Assembly (NCBI GenBank): GCA_003550325.1
Contig: QKWP01000214.1
Coordinates: 333,979-397,978 of the forward strand
From: Gigaspora rosea
Taxonomy: Eukaryota; Glomeromycota; Glomeromycetes; Diversisporales; Gigasporaceae
Direction of reading: 5' to 3'
Length of the DNA: 64,000 nt
Part shown: piece by piece, positions 44,992 through 54,623 of the stretch
How positions within the stretch are numbered: position 1 is the stretch's first letter
Layout: every line of letters begins with the position of its first letter
Position numbers and translations under genes: made by a program
The notes under the pieces: generated by a model
Told to the model about the DNA's origin: nothing
The model's input: only the letters and a program-made list of their open reading frames with translations
The model's database searches: none

Positions 44992-45154
44992 TATGAATAG
45001 TATAATTCAAATGCTATTCAAACTGTTATTCAAACTGCTATTCAAAAATTTTTCAACACTATTACATAATTTATGTCCACAAAATTATATAATAGCAGTT
45101 CAAATGGCAGTTGAATAGCAAGTTTGGATAGCATTTGAATCATGCCATTCAATA
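44992..45154. mobile_element. Small foldback/MITE, about 160 bp
   Basis: Left part GAATAGTATAATTCAAATGC and right part, in reverse complement, GAATGGCATGATTCAAATGC are inverted repeats of roughly 60 bp each with ATTCAAACTG repeats between. A TSD was not established. Confidence 0.65.
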
Positions 45155-47220
45155 TAGTAAATTTTTTTAAATTTTATTAAATATCTTTTATTAGATTTAT
45201 AATTATAAATTTTAGATATCTGTTTAATCAAATCTGTTAAATTAATCAAAAAAGATACTACTAGAGCTATATCTTTTATTGCTGTCAATTTACATTGGAC
45301 TTTAGAACCACATGTAAAAAAAATTATAAAATAGCTCTATATCTAAGTTATTTTATCTAAATTTTCTTTTTTCAATCTTTTATTTAATTAAATATGTAAT
45401 TACAATATTATCATTCAGGTTAATTGCAAAATTTAGAATAAGGGTCTGCTAAATAGCACATAATTTAATAATAATTTATTATGATAGTATATATAATAAA
45501 TCATTTGATATAAATAAAATTTAGCTAAAAAGATACTTTATTATGCTTTGTATAATTCCATTTCATTTCTTTTAATTACCTTAGTAATGATTAGTAAAGC
45601 AAATAGATAATACTTAAATTGATTTAAATGTTTTGGATATTTAAAATATAACTCAACTAACCTTTTCTCAAGCACGGTTAATAAATGTCTTATTGGCTAA
45701 AAAATGGATCATATTTAATCATTTTAGCCAAGAAACATGAATATAACAACCATTTTTTTTATGATTATTTTGACTTACGGAAATTTAAAATTTACATATC
45801 GCATAATAAAATTTTGATAAAAATTGTTGTAAGGATCACTTTAATTAATTTTGAACTAATTGAACAGCATCTCGATCACTTGCAAATTACACCAAAGGAG
45901 CTGCTTGAGTACGGCCTAAAATATAAAATAAAATACAATAAATGCATTAGACAATGCATTAAAAACAAAATCTTTTAATCATGTATATATTATAATATAT
46001 GTAAACAATTCTAATAATGGTATAAACCAATATCTTTTTTGCTAATTAAATACCTAGATATAATATGAGTGCTGCCAAGAGAAAGCATGTTATTGGGCTT
46101 TCAGTTATATTTTGTACCAGACAGCCTCAAAGATGTTCCAATTTTAACTAGCATTAAATTTTATATAATATATGGTGAACCAATGATAAGATTTGATTTT
46201 ATATAACAGATTCTGCAATATAAAATATTATACATTAAAGTTAGCGATTCTGTAATCTCATTAATAGAAAAAAACTATATCATTGAACAATATTTCATAT
46301 TTAGGTGTCTATTTGAAGAATGAAATAAAAATGACAAACCGTCTAAAGACCAGAAACTTAATAACCTGTTAAAAACCACTGTAACAGAAAATTTAGTATA
46401 AAAATGTACATGGTTTAAATTTCGAATATTGATTTCACTGATCTACCTTCTACTCATTTTCATTTAGCTCACTCATTTCAAAAAAAAAAAACCAATCTAA
46501 AACCATTCATAATTAACGATTGCAAGTAGATTCAAGAGAGATATAGTCTATGATTGGTTTAGAGATGAAATTTTGTGATGAAATCGGATCATCTGATCAT
46601 GAGATTGATTTTAGTGTAGGACAAATTCGTGATTATCACAAAATTTACATAGTAATCGAGAGCCAAATCAGCACATATGAATGATTGTGCTTTAAAAGAA
46701 TATATAATTAACTATAATTATTTAATAATTCAATAAATTACCAGTATGAGTATAAAGTTTAATTCTTTCAATTTAGTGTTTCAAGAAAATGTATGATTAA
46801 CCATAATCATTTAATCATTTAATAAATTACCAGAATAAACATATGTTAATTCTGTACACTTGTATTTCAAGAGAATGTATAAATTATCAGAGTGATTTAA
46901 AATTTAATTCTATTAATTTTAATATTCGTATTTAAGAGAATATATGATTAACTGAATTTAACCATTTAATAAATTATCGAAGTGAGTTTAGTTTATTTAA
47001 ACTTTAAACTTGGTATCAAAATTAGTCAAAAGAGCTTATTCATACTTTTATTTTAGTTTGAATATTATTATAGTATATATTAAGATTTTTCTTTATATTT
47101 TTTATGTACATAATATATTTTAAACAATGAACATTTTTTTTTATGAAAATATTTATTTATTGCATAATGCGAAATATATTATGCATTGCATAATACAATA
47201 TGATTGGTCAGTATTATCAA
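45155..47220. other. AT-rich intergenic DNA with one unidentified frame
   Basis: Apart from the frame at 45685-45978, no gene or element was recognised. At 46690-46990 the phrase ATGATTAACxATAAT(C/T)ATTTAATxATTxAATAAATTA recurs three times at about 90-110-bp spacing, a decayed tandem repeat. Confidence 0.4.
45685..45978 (+). CDS. 97-aa hypothetical protein, uncertain
   Basis: ATG at 45685 to TAA at 45978. Rich in Ile, Lys, Tyr and Leu; includes IEQHLDHLQITPKELLEYGL, which reads like an amphipathic helical segment. No signal peptide, domain or homologue recognised. It is isolated, with no neighbouring gene and no clear introns. In DNA this AT-rich a frame of this length could occur by chance; a fragment of a transposon protein is also possible. 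Confidence 0.25.
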   Translation: MSYWLKNGSYLIILAKKHEYNNHFFYDYFDLRKFKIYISHNKILIKIVVRITLINFELIEQHLDHLQITPKELLEYGLKYKIKYNKCIRQCIKNKIF

Positions 47221-47221
47221 A

Positions 47222-47730
47222 TTGTTTAATCATGTAACACAGTATCATGTAATATAGGAACGTTAAAAGTCCAACTCGACTCTAAAAGTTGAGTCTTTAT
47301 AAAGATTCGGTTCCAAGTCAAACAAACTGTTTAATCATGTAACACAGTATCGTAGAATATAAGAATGTTAAAAAGTCCGGTTCAGTCCGACTTAACTCCA
47401 AATAGAGATGAGCAAAGTCAGTTACAAATTATTACTTAATATTACTTAATATTACCTTGCAATAGGTAATATTAAGTAACTTTACAATAATTTTATTATT
47501 AGCAACAACATTTCGTTCAATCTCAAATTTGATCACCCGTCTCCGACTTTTATCATGTGCTTTATATGTACACAAAATAGATAATTGAATGTAATAATTA
47601 TTTAATATTACTTAATATTAAGTAAGGGATAATCTTTTACTTACTAAATTACTTTGCCCATTTCTTAACTCCAAAAGTCGAGTCTTTATGAAGGTTCGGT
47701 CCCAAATCAAACTTGGGACTCGATTCACAT
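47222..47730 (+). repeat. 106-bp direct repeat, second copy split by a MITE
   Basis: GTTTAATCATGTAACACAGT starts at 47223 and again at 47329; both copies run through TTAAAAAGTCC, GACTxxAA, AGTTGAGTCTTTATxAAG and GGTTCGGTxCCAAxTCAAAC. In the second copy the sequence jumps from 47402 to 47668 because a MITE has inserted. Confidence 0.75.
47403..47667. mobile_element. hAT-like MITE, 265 bp, 8-bp TSD
   Basis: Ends TAGAGATGAGCAAAGT and TAAGAAATGGGCAAAGT (reverse complement); exact 8-bp TSD ACTCCAAA at 47395-47402 and 47668-47675. The interior is built of inverted TTACTTAATATTACTTAATA motifs. Confidence 0.85.
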
Positions 47731-47945
47731 TTTATCAGCATTTGAACACATATATTGCAGGAAAAAAATGTATATTAATGCACATTTTGCATACGTACAC
47801 TTTTTTTTTTGAACACATATATAGCAGGAAAAAATTGTATATTAATGCATATTTTGCATACGTACACTTTTTTTGTTTTTTAATGTTATATACAAGTTGC
47901 ACGTGAAGTGCGAGTCGATTGATTTGGGACCGAAAAAACTTGAGT
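47690..47945. repeat. 67-bp tandem duplication between inverted GGTCCCAAATCAA ends
   Basis: GAACACATATATTGCAGGAA (47744 on) and GAACACATATATAGCAGGAA (47811 on) start two copies of a roughly 67-bp unit. TTCGGTCCCAAATCAA at 47694-47709 faces TTGATTTGGGACCGAA at 47919-47935, so this is probably an inverted-repeat element. Confidence 0.65.
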
Positions 47946-48574
47946 ATATAATATAAAATCATCACACAATTCAATCAAATAATATAATTTGTGTGTTGTT
48001 AATGTTACACGATGTAGTTTTTCAGGAATTACGTAAGTTGAACTTTTATCAAATTATTGTATATAGCATTGTGTATATATTATATGCCATACAGTATGGT
48101 TGGTCATTTATAATACCGATTATTATGAAAAATAAAAAAAAAACAACAAGTGCGTTCTTATTTTGTTTATTTTAATGCAATATGTAAAATTAAACAAATT
48201 TATACATATTATCGAATGAGAGAACGATTAGAGGTTGGAACCAGGGGATATTTTAGAATTTATTAAAATTTAATTGGATAAATATGTTATAAACTCGAAT
48301 TTCAAAACCAGTTCCAATTTCTAAGAACTACAATGCACAACTATTTAAAAACAATAGCTCATCGATAATTTTAATTTAGTTCACATTAATGATTATTGCA
48401 TTCGCCTGGTAATACACATTTGGTGAAACAGGCGAAATAAGGCCAAACTGGTGAAACATGGCGAAACTAGTGAAAGATGGTACACGGATTAAATGTAGTG
48501 ATATGGGCTGGCTCCCTCAATCTATATTTTTGGGCCAATCGATTAAAAAGTGTTAGAATCGATTCTCTTATAAG
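47946..48574. other. Intergenic DNA with a GCGAAA/GTGAAAC patch
   Basis: No gene. 48410-48485 repeats GTGAAACAxGCGAAA-type words; similar words occur at 51890-52035 and 58225-58310, hinting at a decayed family. Confidence 0.4.
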
Positions 48575-48704
48575 TACTTGTTATTGGTCATGTTGTTGAT
48601 GATAACTGATTATTCACTAGGACACTGTGCTTATGAAGTGACCAAAGGGCACGTCATAACGCGGTGTCTGCTGTGAAGAAATCAGCGATTATCGTTAACA
48701 ACAT
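48575..48704. mobile_element. 130-bp inverted-repeat MITE
   Basis: TTGGTCATGTTGTTGATGAT at the left and TTGGTCATGTTGTTAACGAT (reverse complement) at the right; the arms stay inverted for about 30 bases. TSD not resolved. Confidence 0.65.
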
Positions 48705-48725
48705 GACCAAATCAATAACCACATT

Positions 48726-48909
48726 ATTATACAATTCTTATGTGAGCACCTAGCCATTTTCATGCATGTTATTGGGTCATTTCTAAACGTGATACACAAA
48801 TTTGTTCACCTCCGATAGGAGGTGAACAAAGTTTGTGTATCATGTATTAGAAATGACCCAATAACATGCATGAAAATGGCTAGGTGCTCACATAAGAAGT
48901 GTACAATAA
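48726..48909. mobile_element. Near-perfect 184-bp palindrome
   Basis: The arms (ATTCTTATGTGAGCACCTAG, then CCATTTTCATGCATG, TTATTGGGTCATTTCTAA, GTGATACACAAA) are inverted copies with only a few differences, joined at AACCTCC-GATA-GGAGGT-type sequence near 48817. A small foldback transposon is likely; the high arm identity means it is recent or kept by conversion. The frame 48806-48997 runs through it and is not a gene. Confidence 0.75.
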
Positions 48910-49455
48910 ATATATTATCCGACAAACTCATGTGATTATGAAAAAATTTCTTTTTGTTAATTTTTTCATGTGTTACTACGTAATCATGTTTATTCAAATT
49001 AAAACTCAGCGAGCGATGATCATAAATTGCCGGATAACACCTTTATTGGGAATACGGTAATTTGATAAATGATTGGCTGCACGTAGGCCTCCGCATGGGC
49101 CCGGGCTACCCATGGATACCCGCAAGTAGTACCATAAGGGCCGGGCTAGGGTATTGATTTCTAAGCCCTAGGGTAAGGGTAAGGGCTTAAAAGTGAAGCC
49201 CTTACACAAACGGGTAGGGCTAGGGTATTACCCGTTACACTACCCTTGCTTTGACGGGTACCCATTAGTATATAGATGTTATGTCACGTAGCTTTCTGAG
49301 CTCTATTTATCAAGGCTTCAGACTACGTAATAATAAATTAATTTTATTTTATACGTATCATGTGTTTCATACTTTATATAGACAGTAAGTTTCACAATTT
49401 TTTTTTTGTATGTACGAGGGAGTAAATCGATCTGGAATCTCAAAATATGGGCCTA

Positions 49456-49770
49456 ACGGATGTCAACTAATACTAAACTAAACCAAATCACACACTAATG
49501 GCTAAACTCTATCAACCCTAATGATGGACGGCACGAAAGAGGCTTGGTCCGAGTTATTAGGACCAAATAGAGCTCTAGACTACGTCATGAAGCTCTAATT
49601 CGGATCACGGAATGATAAGATTACTTATTGGGGAATTAGTAGAACGAACTTTTATGAGTTATATGCGCAAAACGTTAACTGACTTTATTCAAGGCAAACT
49701 CTTGGCCTTTATATACATGTTTTGGCTATTATCTAATTCGCTAATTCTATCTATTATATCTAACATATAT
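49456..49770 (-). repeat. Possible LTR-like segment inside the hAT-like element
   Basis: On the minus strand TATATAAAGGCC (about 49720) is followed 25 bases later by AATAAAGTCAG (about 49685), the same promoter and polyadenylation-like spacing as in the Gypsy LTR of this window. It may be a solo LTR caught within the hAT-like element. LTR ends and a TSD could not be shown. Confidence 0.3.
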
Positions 49771-49784
49771 TAATGTATATTACA

Positions 49785-49912
49785 GATCTAACATATCTAA
49801 CAGATCCAACAGATCCAACAGATCTAATGGATCTGACATATCTAACGGATCCAACATATCTAACGGATCTGACATATCTAACGGATCTGACATATCTAAC
49901 ATATCTGTTAGA
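49785..49912 (+). repeat. 9-bp minisatellite (ATCTAACGG / ATCCAACAG)
   Basis: About fourteen 9-bp units with small variations; in frame they read Thr-Asp-Leu / Tyr-Leu-Thr. The reading frame 49773-50066 begins in this array and continues 46 codons beyond it (KKLFPADIEVCITITPRIKR). Confidence 0.85.
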
Positions 49913-50467
49913 TATGGCAGATCTTTTTCGGCCCACCTCGATCTACTACGTCAAAAAATTATTTCCAGCTGATATAGAAGTATGCATAACGATAACACCA
50001 AGGATAAAACGTTGGGGTGGTTGTCAATTAAGTAAATTAAAACTATATAGTATCAGTAAAGCGTGAAAGTTCCAATTACAGTAGCTTTTGAACCAGTTAA
50101 GCTTGGGTATTGTTTTCGATTACCTGGCATGGAAAAGTTTGTTATTAATCGAGTATTCAAAGAGATCGCTCAAATAACTTAGTCATGAATCCTCATTCTC
50201 GACGTCAACGAATTAGAAATAATAAAAATCGCCAAGTATCAATAAGATGATTCAAACCTAATGCTCAGGGTTTTTGGTTTCAAATTAAATTAGTGATGTA
50301 ATTATCTTTCATATATATTTTGAAATGCCTCATATGTCTGATCGACAATTACATATTAAAGAAATAATATTTTAGAGGTACAAATAGAAGAATATTCTAA
50401 TAGTACTCATAAAAATATAATTGATATTCTCGAAAAAGAAATTAATAAGGTCTCCGAATAACTTTGA
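49913..50467 (+). pseudogene. Coding-like fragments within the hAT-like element
   Basis: Plus-strand pieces with protein-like composition follow one another in changing frames: VKKLFPADIEVCITITPRIK (to 50066), VAFEPVKLGYCFRLPGMEKF (about 50085-50145) and VFKEIAQ, MNPHSRRQRIRNNKNRQVSI (about 50185-50245), MPHMSDRQLHIKEIIF (about 50326-50373) and EVQIEEYSNSTHKNIIDILE (about 50376-50435) ending at TAA near 50461. They could be one decayed transposase or a captured host gene. I do not recognise the family. Confidence 0.35.
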
Positions 50468-50947
50468 ATCACCCTAATTGCAATTTTTATCTTGATTGAT
50501 TATATCAATTGAGCGTATTACGATCGCTAGTTAATCACATCGAAGACAATGTTTTATGCAAATATAATCTAATCACATCGAGAATAAAGCTTGAAAACAC
50601 CCTTGACAAGGATTATGTAAAATGTATAATAACTGTTTGAAAAATGTAATATTTAAAAAGATATGTATTATCGGTCAATAAATTAAGCTCTGAACATACA
50701 TATCTAATTTTGGTAGCGATATTTAGTGGATTTATTATTGCACTTGTAATTTTACATAAGTAAATTTAGGCCCACGGGTAGGTAGTTCATGGGTACCTGT
50801 GGGCCTAACAGGCCGGGCTAGGGTATTGAATTTTGGGCCCTAGGGTAAGGGTAAGGGTTCAAAAGTTAAGCCCTTACACAAACGGGTAGGGCTAGGGTAT
50901 TGCTATTACCCGGCCCTACCCGGCCCATGCGGAGGCCTAGCTGCACG

Positions 50948-51478
50948 TGCCGCGAAGCAGCACGTGTTCATTTGCCCGGTTGAACAAATTTACCTTTATT
51001 TGCCCAATAATGTATACTTACAGGTCAAGAAATTAACTAAAAATCAATTAGTTTACAACAATGTAGTTCATTCAGATGATAAATTGGCAAACAATGAATG
51101 TAAGGAAAGGAAATGATCTGGTTATGTTTGGGTTGCATAGACAATTAATCAACATAAAGTGCTATAATTTCTCAAAAGACAAAAACTAATAAAAACTAAA
51201 TAATTTTAGTATCACTAGAATTTTGGCAAGGAATGACCTGATAGCTTCTACAAATTTGATATAGAAATGGAGACTAATTCTGAACAGAAAAAAAAAACTA
51301 TTCTAGCGGAAAGGTCGGTCCGGTCGACCAGTTTGATATTTTTTTTTTAGGATCGACCCCGGCCCATGATTTTTCCATCGCCCTGTATCACTACTATGTT
51401 TGTTATTAAAGGCATTATTAAAACTTTAAGCTTAATAGTTTGTACACAGGTTATTTAGTAATATATATAACTGGTTTG
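50948..51478. other. Intergenic DNA, nothing identified
   Basis: A CpG-containing patch at 51300-51380 (GGTCGGTCCGGTCGACCAG, GATCGACCCCGGCCCATG) looks like the end of an old hAT-like element, but no partner end was found. Confidence 0.35.
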
Positions 51479-51486
51479 GTATAAAC

Positions 51487-51686
51487 TAGTACTTGGCAAA
51501 ATCAAACAATGTTTGATTTTCAAAATTATGATTTTTGTCAATCTTTAAAAAAAAGTAGGCTTCAAATCTATTCTGATAACGTTAGTTTACTAAAAATAGA
51601 TTTTATATGATTTAAAGCCCGCTTTTTAAGATTGACATAATTCATAATTTTGAAAATCAAACATTGTTTGAATTTGTCGAGCACTA
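51487..51686. mobile_element. 200-bp hAT-like MITE, 8-bp TSD
   Basis: Ends TAGTACTTGGCAAA and TAGTGCTCGACAAA (reverse complement), continuing as inverted arms through TCAAACAATGTTTGATTTTC. Exact 8-bp TSD GTATAAAC at 51479-51486 and 51687-51694. A half-copy lies at 58715-58830. Confidence 0.85.
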
Positions 51687-51694
51687 GTATAAAC

Positions 51695-52296
51695 AAATAA
51701 ATATATAATACAATAACTGATAATTCAGCCGTAAATTATTAATAATTTATAGAGTTATACTTTATAGCTACAACAACTAGAGCTAAAAATAGTGAACTTG
51801 AAAAAAATTAATTGTTATTTTAAGTTATATTGAATGGTTTGGAGATCATGGATCGATGCTTTTTGTAAGATGGTTTTGTTTAGTTGGTTTGCCAAGGTTT
51901 AAGGGTTTCGCCGTGATTTTGAGGTTTCACCAGATTTTCGACATTTTGCCAAGAGGTTTCAACTTTAGTCTTTTTTTTTTTTTTTTGGCTTAGGTTTCGT
52001 TTCCATTTGGCCATTTGGAAATATGTTTCGCCTAACAACATTACTCATAGTACTGAAATATCATTCAGCGACAAATGGCAATATTTTTGAAAGATACCTC
52101 AAATTTTAAACTATTGATCACATAATCTCCTATATACAATTGATTATAAAAGTAAACAAATTTCATAATCTGATTAAGAAAGTAAAGTTATTATCAACTT
52201 TATTAGTATATGTACGTAGCTTAAAAATTAAATGATTCGAATAATGATAAAATTAAGTTATTAAAACTATGGGTTGATAAGCTTAATCAATACCAT
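51695..52296. other. Intergenic DNA
   Basis: No gene. 51885-52035 contains GGTTTCGCC, GGTTTCACC and GGTTTCG words resembling the patches at 48410 and 58225. Confidence 0.4.
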
Positions 52297-52310
52297 TGAT
52301 AATCAGTTAT

Positions 52311-52376
52311 TTTTATTTTTTTATTTTTTTTTTTGATTTTAAAACTCCCTTCGGAGACGCTCAGTGGCGTATTTTA
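52311..52376 (-). mobile_element. 66-bp retroposed fragment with 14-bp TSD and poly(A)
   Basis: An exact 14-bp direct repeat TGATAATCAGTTAT (52297-52310 and 52377-52390) brackets 66 bases that, on the minus strand, read GCCACTGAGCGTCTCCGAAG...AGTTTTAAAATC followed by an A-rich tail. This is the structure of a short retroposed RNA 3' end. The source is not elsewhere in the window. Confidence 0.7.
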
Positions 52377-52487
52377 TGATAATCAGTTATAATTCTCATG
52401 GTATTATACAAGAATTACATTTTAAATTGAATGCTGAATTCAATTCGCGAATTTAATGATTTAGTAGTAGAATACTTTATAATGGTA

Positions 52488-52919
52488 CAGTGCAGGACAC
52501 TTAAAGACTACATTTTCGTGATTTGTCCCATTTTCAAAAATTTCATATTGAAATTTGATATTTTTTTGATTTCTTGTATTCTGATTGGTCAAAAATTAAT
52601 TAATAAAAAATATTTTAAAAATATTTTTAAAAATAATTTTAAAATTAGCCAATAATGAGAAGCCAAAACATGTAACTTGTCCCATTTTTGGTTAAATTTT
52701 TACGTATCATATAAAAATACTATGTTTTTAAAGCTATATATTTTGAAAAGTTATTATAACTTTTTAAAAAATAAGGCCATTAAGTTGTAATAAATTGATT
52801 TAGCTATAAAATAGTGGCTTCCTTTTTAAAAAATCTTTTTTAGATCATAAGTTATTAGCTTTTAAAGTTTGTGTAGTCTTTAAGTGTCGCGCACTGTAGT
52901 CTTTAAGTGTCGCGCACTG
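52488..52919. mobile_element. 432-bp Tc1/mariner-like MITE
   Basis: Ends CAGTGCAGGACACTTAAAGA and CAGTGCGCGACACTTAAAGA (reverse complement), flanked by TA (52486-52487, 52920-52921). The right terminal unit of about 29 bp is present twice in tandem. The frame 52431-52655 overlaps it and is not a gene. Confidence 0.8.
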
Positions 52920-52921
52920 TA

Positions 52922-54366
52922 TTATATTATTTTTGTGAAGGTTATTAAAGAAAATTTTAGTGAATCTATATCAATAATTTCGACAGCTTATAGAGTTCTA
53001 AACTACCGAAAAGCTTAAAAGATTTTCCCAAAACTTTTAAGTAACGAAAATATTTTGACAATCAAATCGTTCGTTTATAGGATACTTGAAATTCAATGAG
53101 GCAGTAGAGACTAAAAGCATCAAAAATCGAGAAAGTTAACGAGTCATCTTCATTAAAATGTAATAATTGTTTTATAATTTTATAATTCTTGGAGAAATTA
53201 TCTAGATAAAAACTTGTATAATTAATTTCAACATTTCAGAATCCTAGAATCAGTAGAATTTAAAAAATTAGTGTATTTTCGTTATAGAAAATCTATTTTA
53301 GTAAAATAAATTTGTTAGCTGAAGTACAGTAACACAATTCAAGTTTAAAATTTATTAGTTGAACTTGAAAATTAAGAAGAGTTCTCAGTATACAGTATAA
53401 ATCTTTAACACTTTTCTAATGTAGTTATACGATCTTTAATAAATTTTTTGATCAATAATCTCAAATGTCAGATTTATGAACTCATCTTTGATTTGGTAAA
53501 GCCGGAAAAAACGGTTCTGACTTGATTGATTACACTGCATGATCATTGAATTGTCGATTGATAATTTACACATGATTTCGGCAATTGGGTATTTAAATAA
53601 TTAAACGCATTTGTTTTAATGCAGTACGAGGTATGTACTTACGTACATACATACTGTACGTAAGAATGTATAAGTAGATAGATACATAATGTAAAAGCTG
53701 GTTTTACTATTTATATCTATCAATATATGACTATATCAAGTTCGGAGTTTAATTGAAAAAGTTGACTTAAACTGAGTCCTAAATTTGACTCTAAGGTTTT
53801 TAATTGGCGCTAAATATTCTACTGTGTTAATGCTAAGCAGTAAAAAAAAATCCATATAATACAAAATTATTATTTTGTTTAGAATGCCTAAATTGGGAAT
53901 CTGTTTTTAAGGTAAGTGGCAAAGAAGAGTGAATCTCACATGAAAACAATTAGAAAATATATTAAATCACATGAGGTGCAGGTTATAGGGTGCGATAATT
54001 TAGTGTCACACCTCGGTGTTCTCGGTTGACTTCGGTTTAGATGTACCAATGAATATATGATCAGTTTGTTTAACTGTTTCGTAAGTACGTACGTACGTAC
54101 ATACATACGTATATATATCAGATATGTTCAGATATGTAATGTACATAAAGACATATCAACATCTATTTAACAAAAAAAAATTCCGGACACAAACTTTAAC
54201 TTTTTTAAATTTTTTTTTATAAAATTTTTTTTTTTTTTTAGCGTTAGATACTAACTTATAATGGATTTACTTTTTTTAATACATTTTAAGGATGAAGATT
54301 GCATAATTAAATTGCACATGCAGATTATTTTGGAAAATACGGTGTAACAATATAGAGAAAGGATTA
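52922..54366. other. AT-rich intergenic DNA
   Basis: No gene seen. Short palindromic GTAC/GTACGTAC runs occur at 53645-53665 and 54080-54110. Confidence 0.4.
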
Positions 54367-54370
54367 ATAA

Positions 54371-54592
54371 GGAGGCGCGCCATTTATCACGTAATACGGT
54401 TTTTTTTTTTTTACCTAAGAAACTTTACCAATTCATATATCCATGTATAGGTATGATCGAATGATAAATATAAACATGTATTATATAAGATGTAAGATGT
54501 AATAGCAGGCTAACACATATAACCATTGTGAAGAATTAAGCGCACGTAATACCCTAAAGGTTTACGTAATATCAAAAACTGCTATGCCTCCC
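54371..54592. mobile_element. 222-bp Harbinger-like MITE beside the methyltransferase gene
   Basis: Ends GGAGGCGCGCCA and GGGAGGCATAGCA (reverse complement), with TAA at 54368-54370 and 54593-54595. The interior repeats TTTACGTAATA / CACGTAATA words. It ends 31 bases beyond the methyltransferase stop codon, so it may lie in, or supply, that gene's 3' UTR. Confidence 0.6.
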
Positions 54593-54623
54593 TAAATCCA
54601 TAAATATTACGTAATATACTAAA

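Larger units (their letters stand above)
49084..50939. mobile_element. 1.86-kb hAT-like element, 8-bp TSD
   Basis: Inverted ends TAGGCCTCCGCATGGGCC on both sides and an exact 8-bp TSD GCTGCACG (49076-49083, 50940-50947). The terminal 170-190 bp on each side are GC-rich and share GGGCTAGGGTATT, AAGCCCTTACACAAACGGGT and CCCTAGGGTAAGGGTAAGGG in the same direct orientation, so the subterminal regions are direct repeats inside inverted tips. The interior contains a minisatellite, LTR-like sequence and coding-like sequence but no recognisable transposase. Confidence 0.85.

Noticed and set aside
49456-49770. A definite solo LTR
   Set aside because: TATA-like and AATAAA-like boxes are spaced as in an LTR, but TG...CA ends with a matching TSD could not be found, so it is kept only as a low-confidence feature.
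49773-50066. 97-aa frame with Thr-Asp-Leu repeats as a gene
   Set aside because: The first half is the 9-bp minisatellite. The second half may be coding but lies in a broken, multi-frame stretch, so I listed it only as coding-like fragments.
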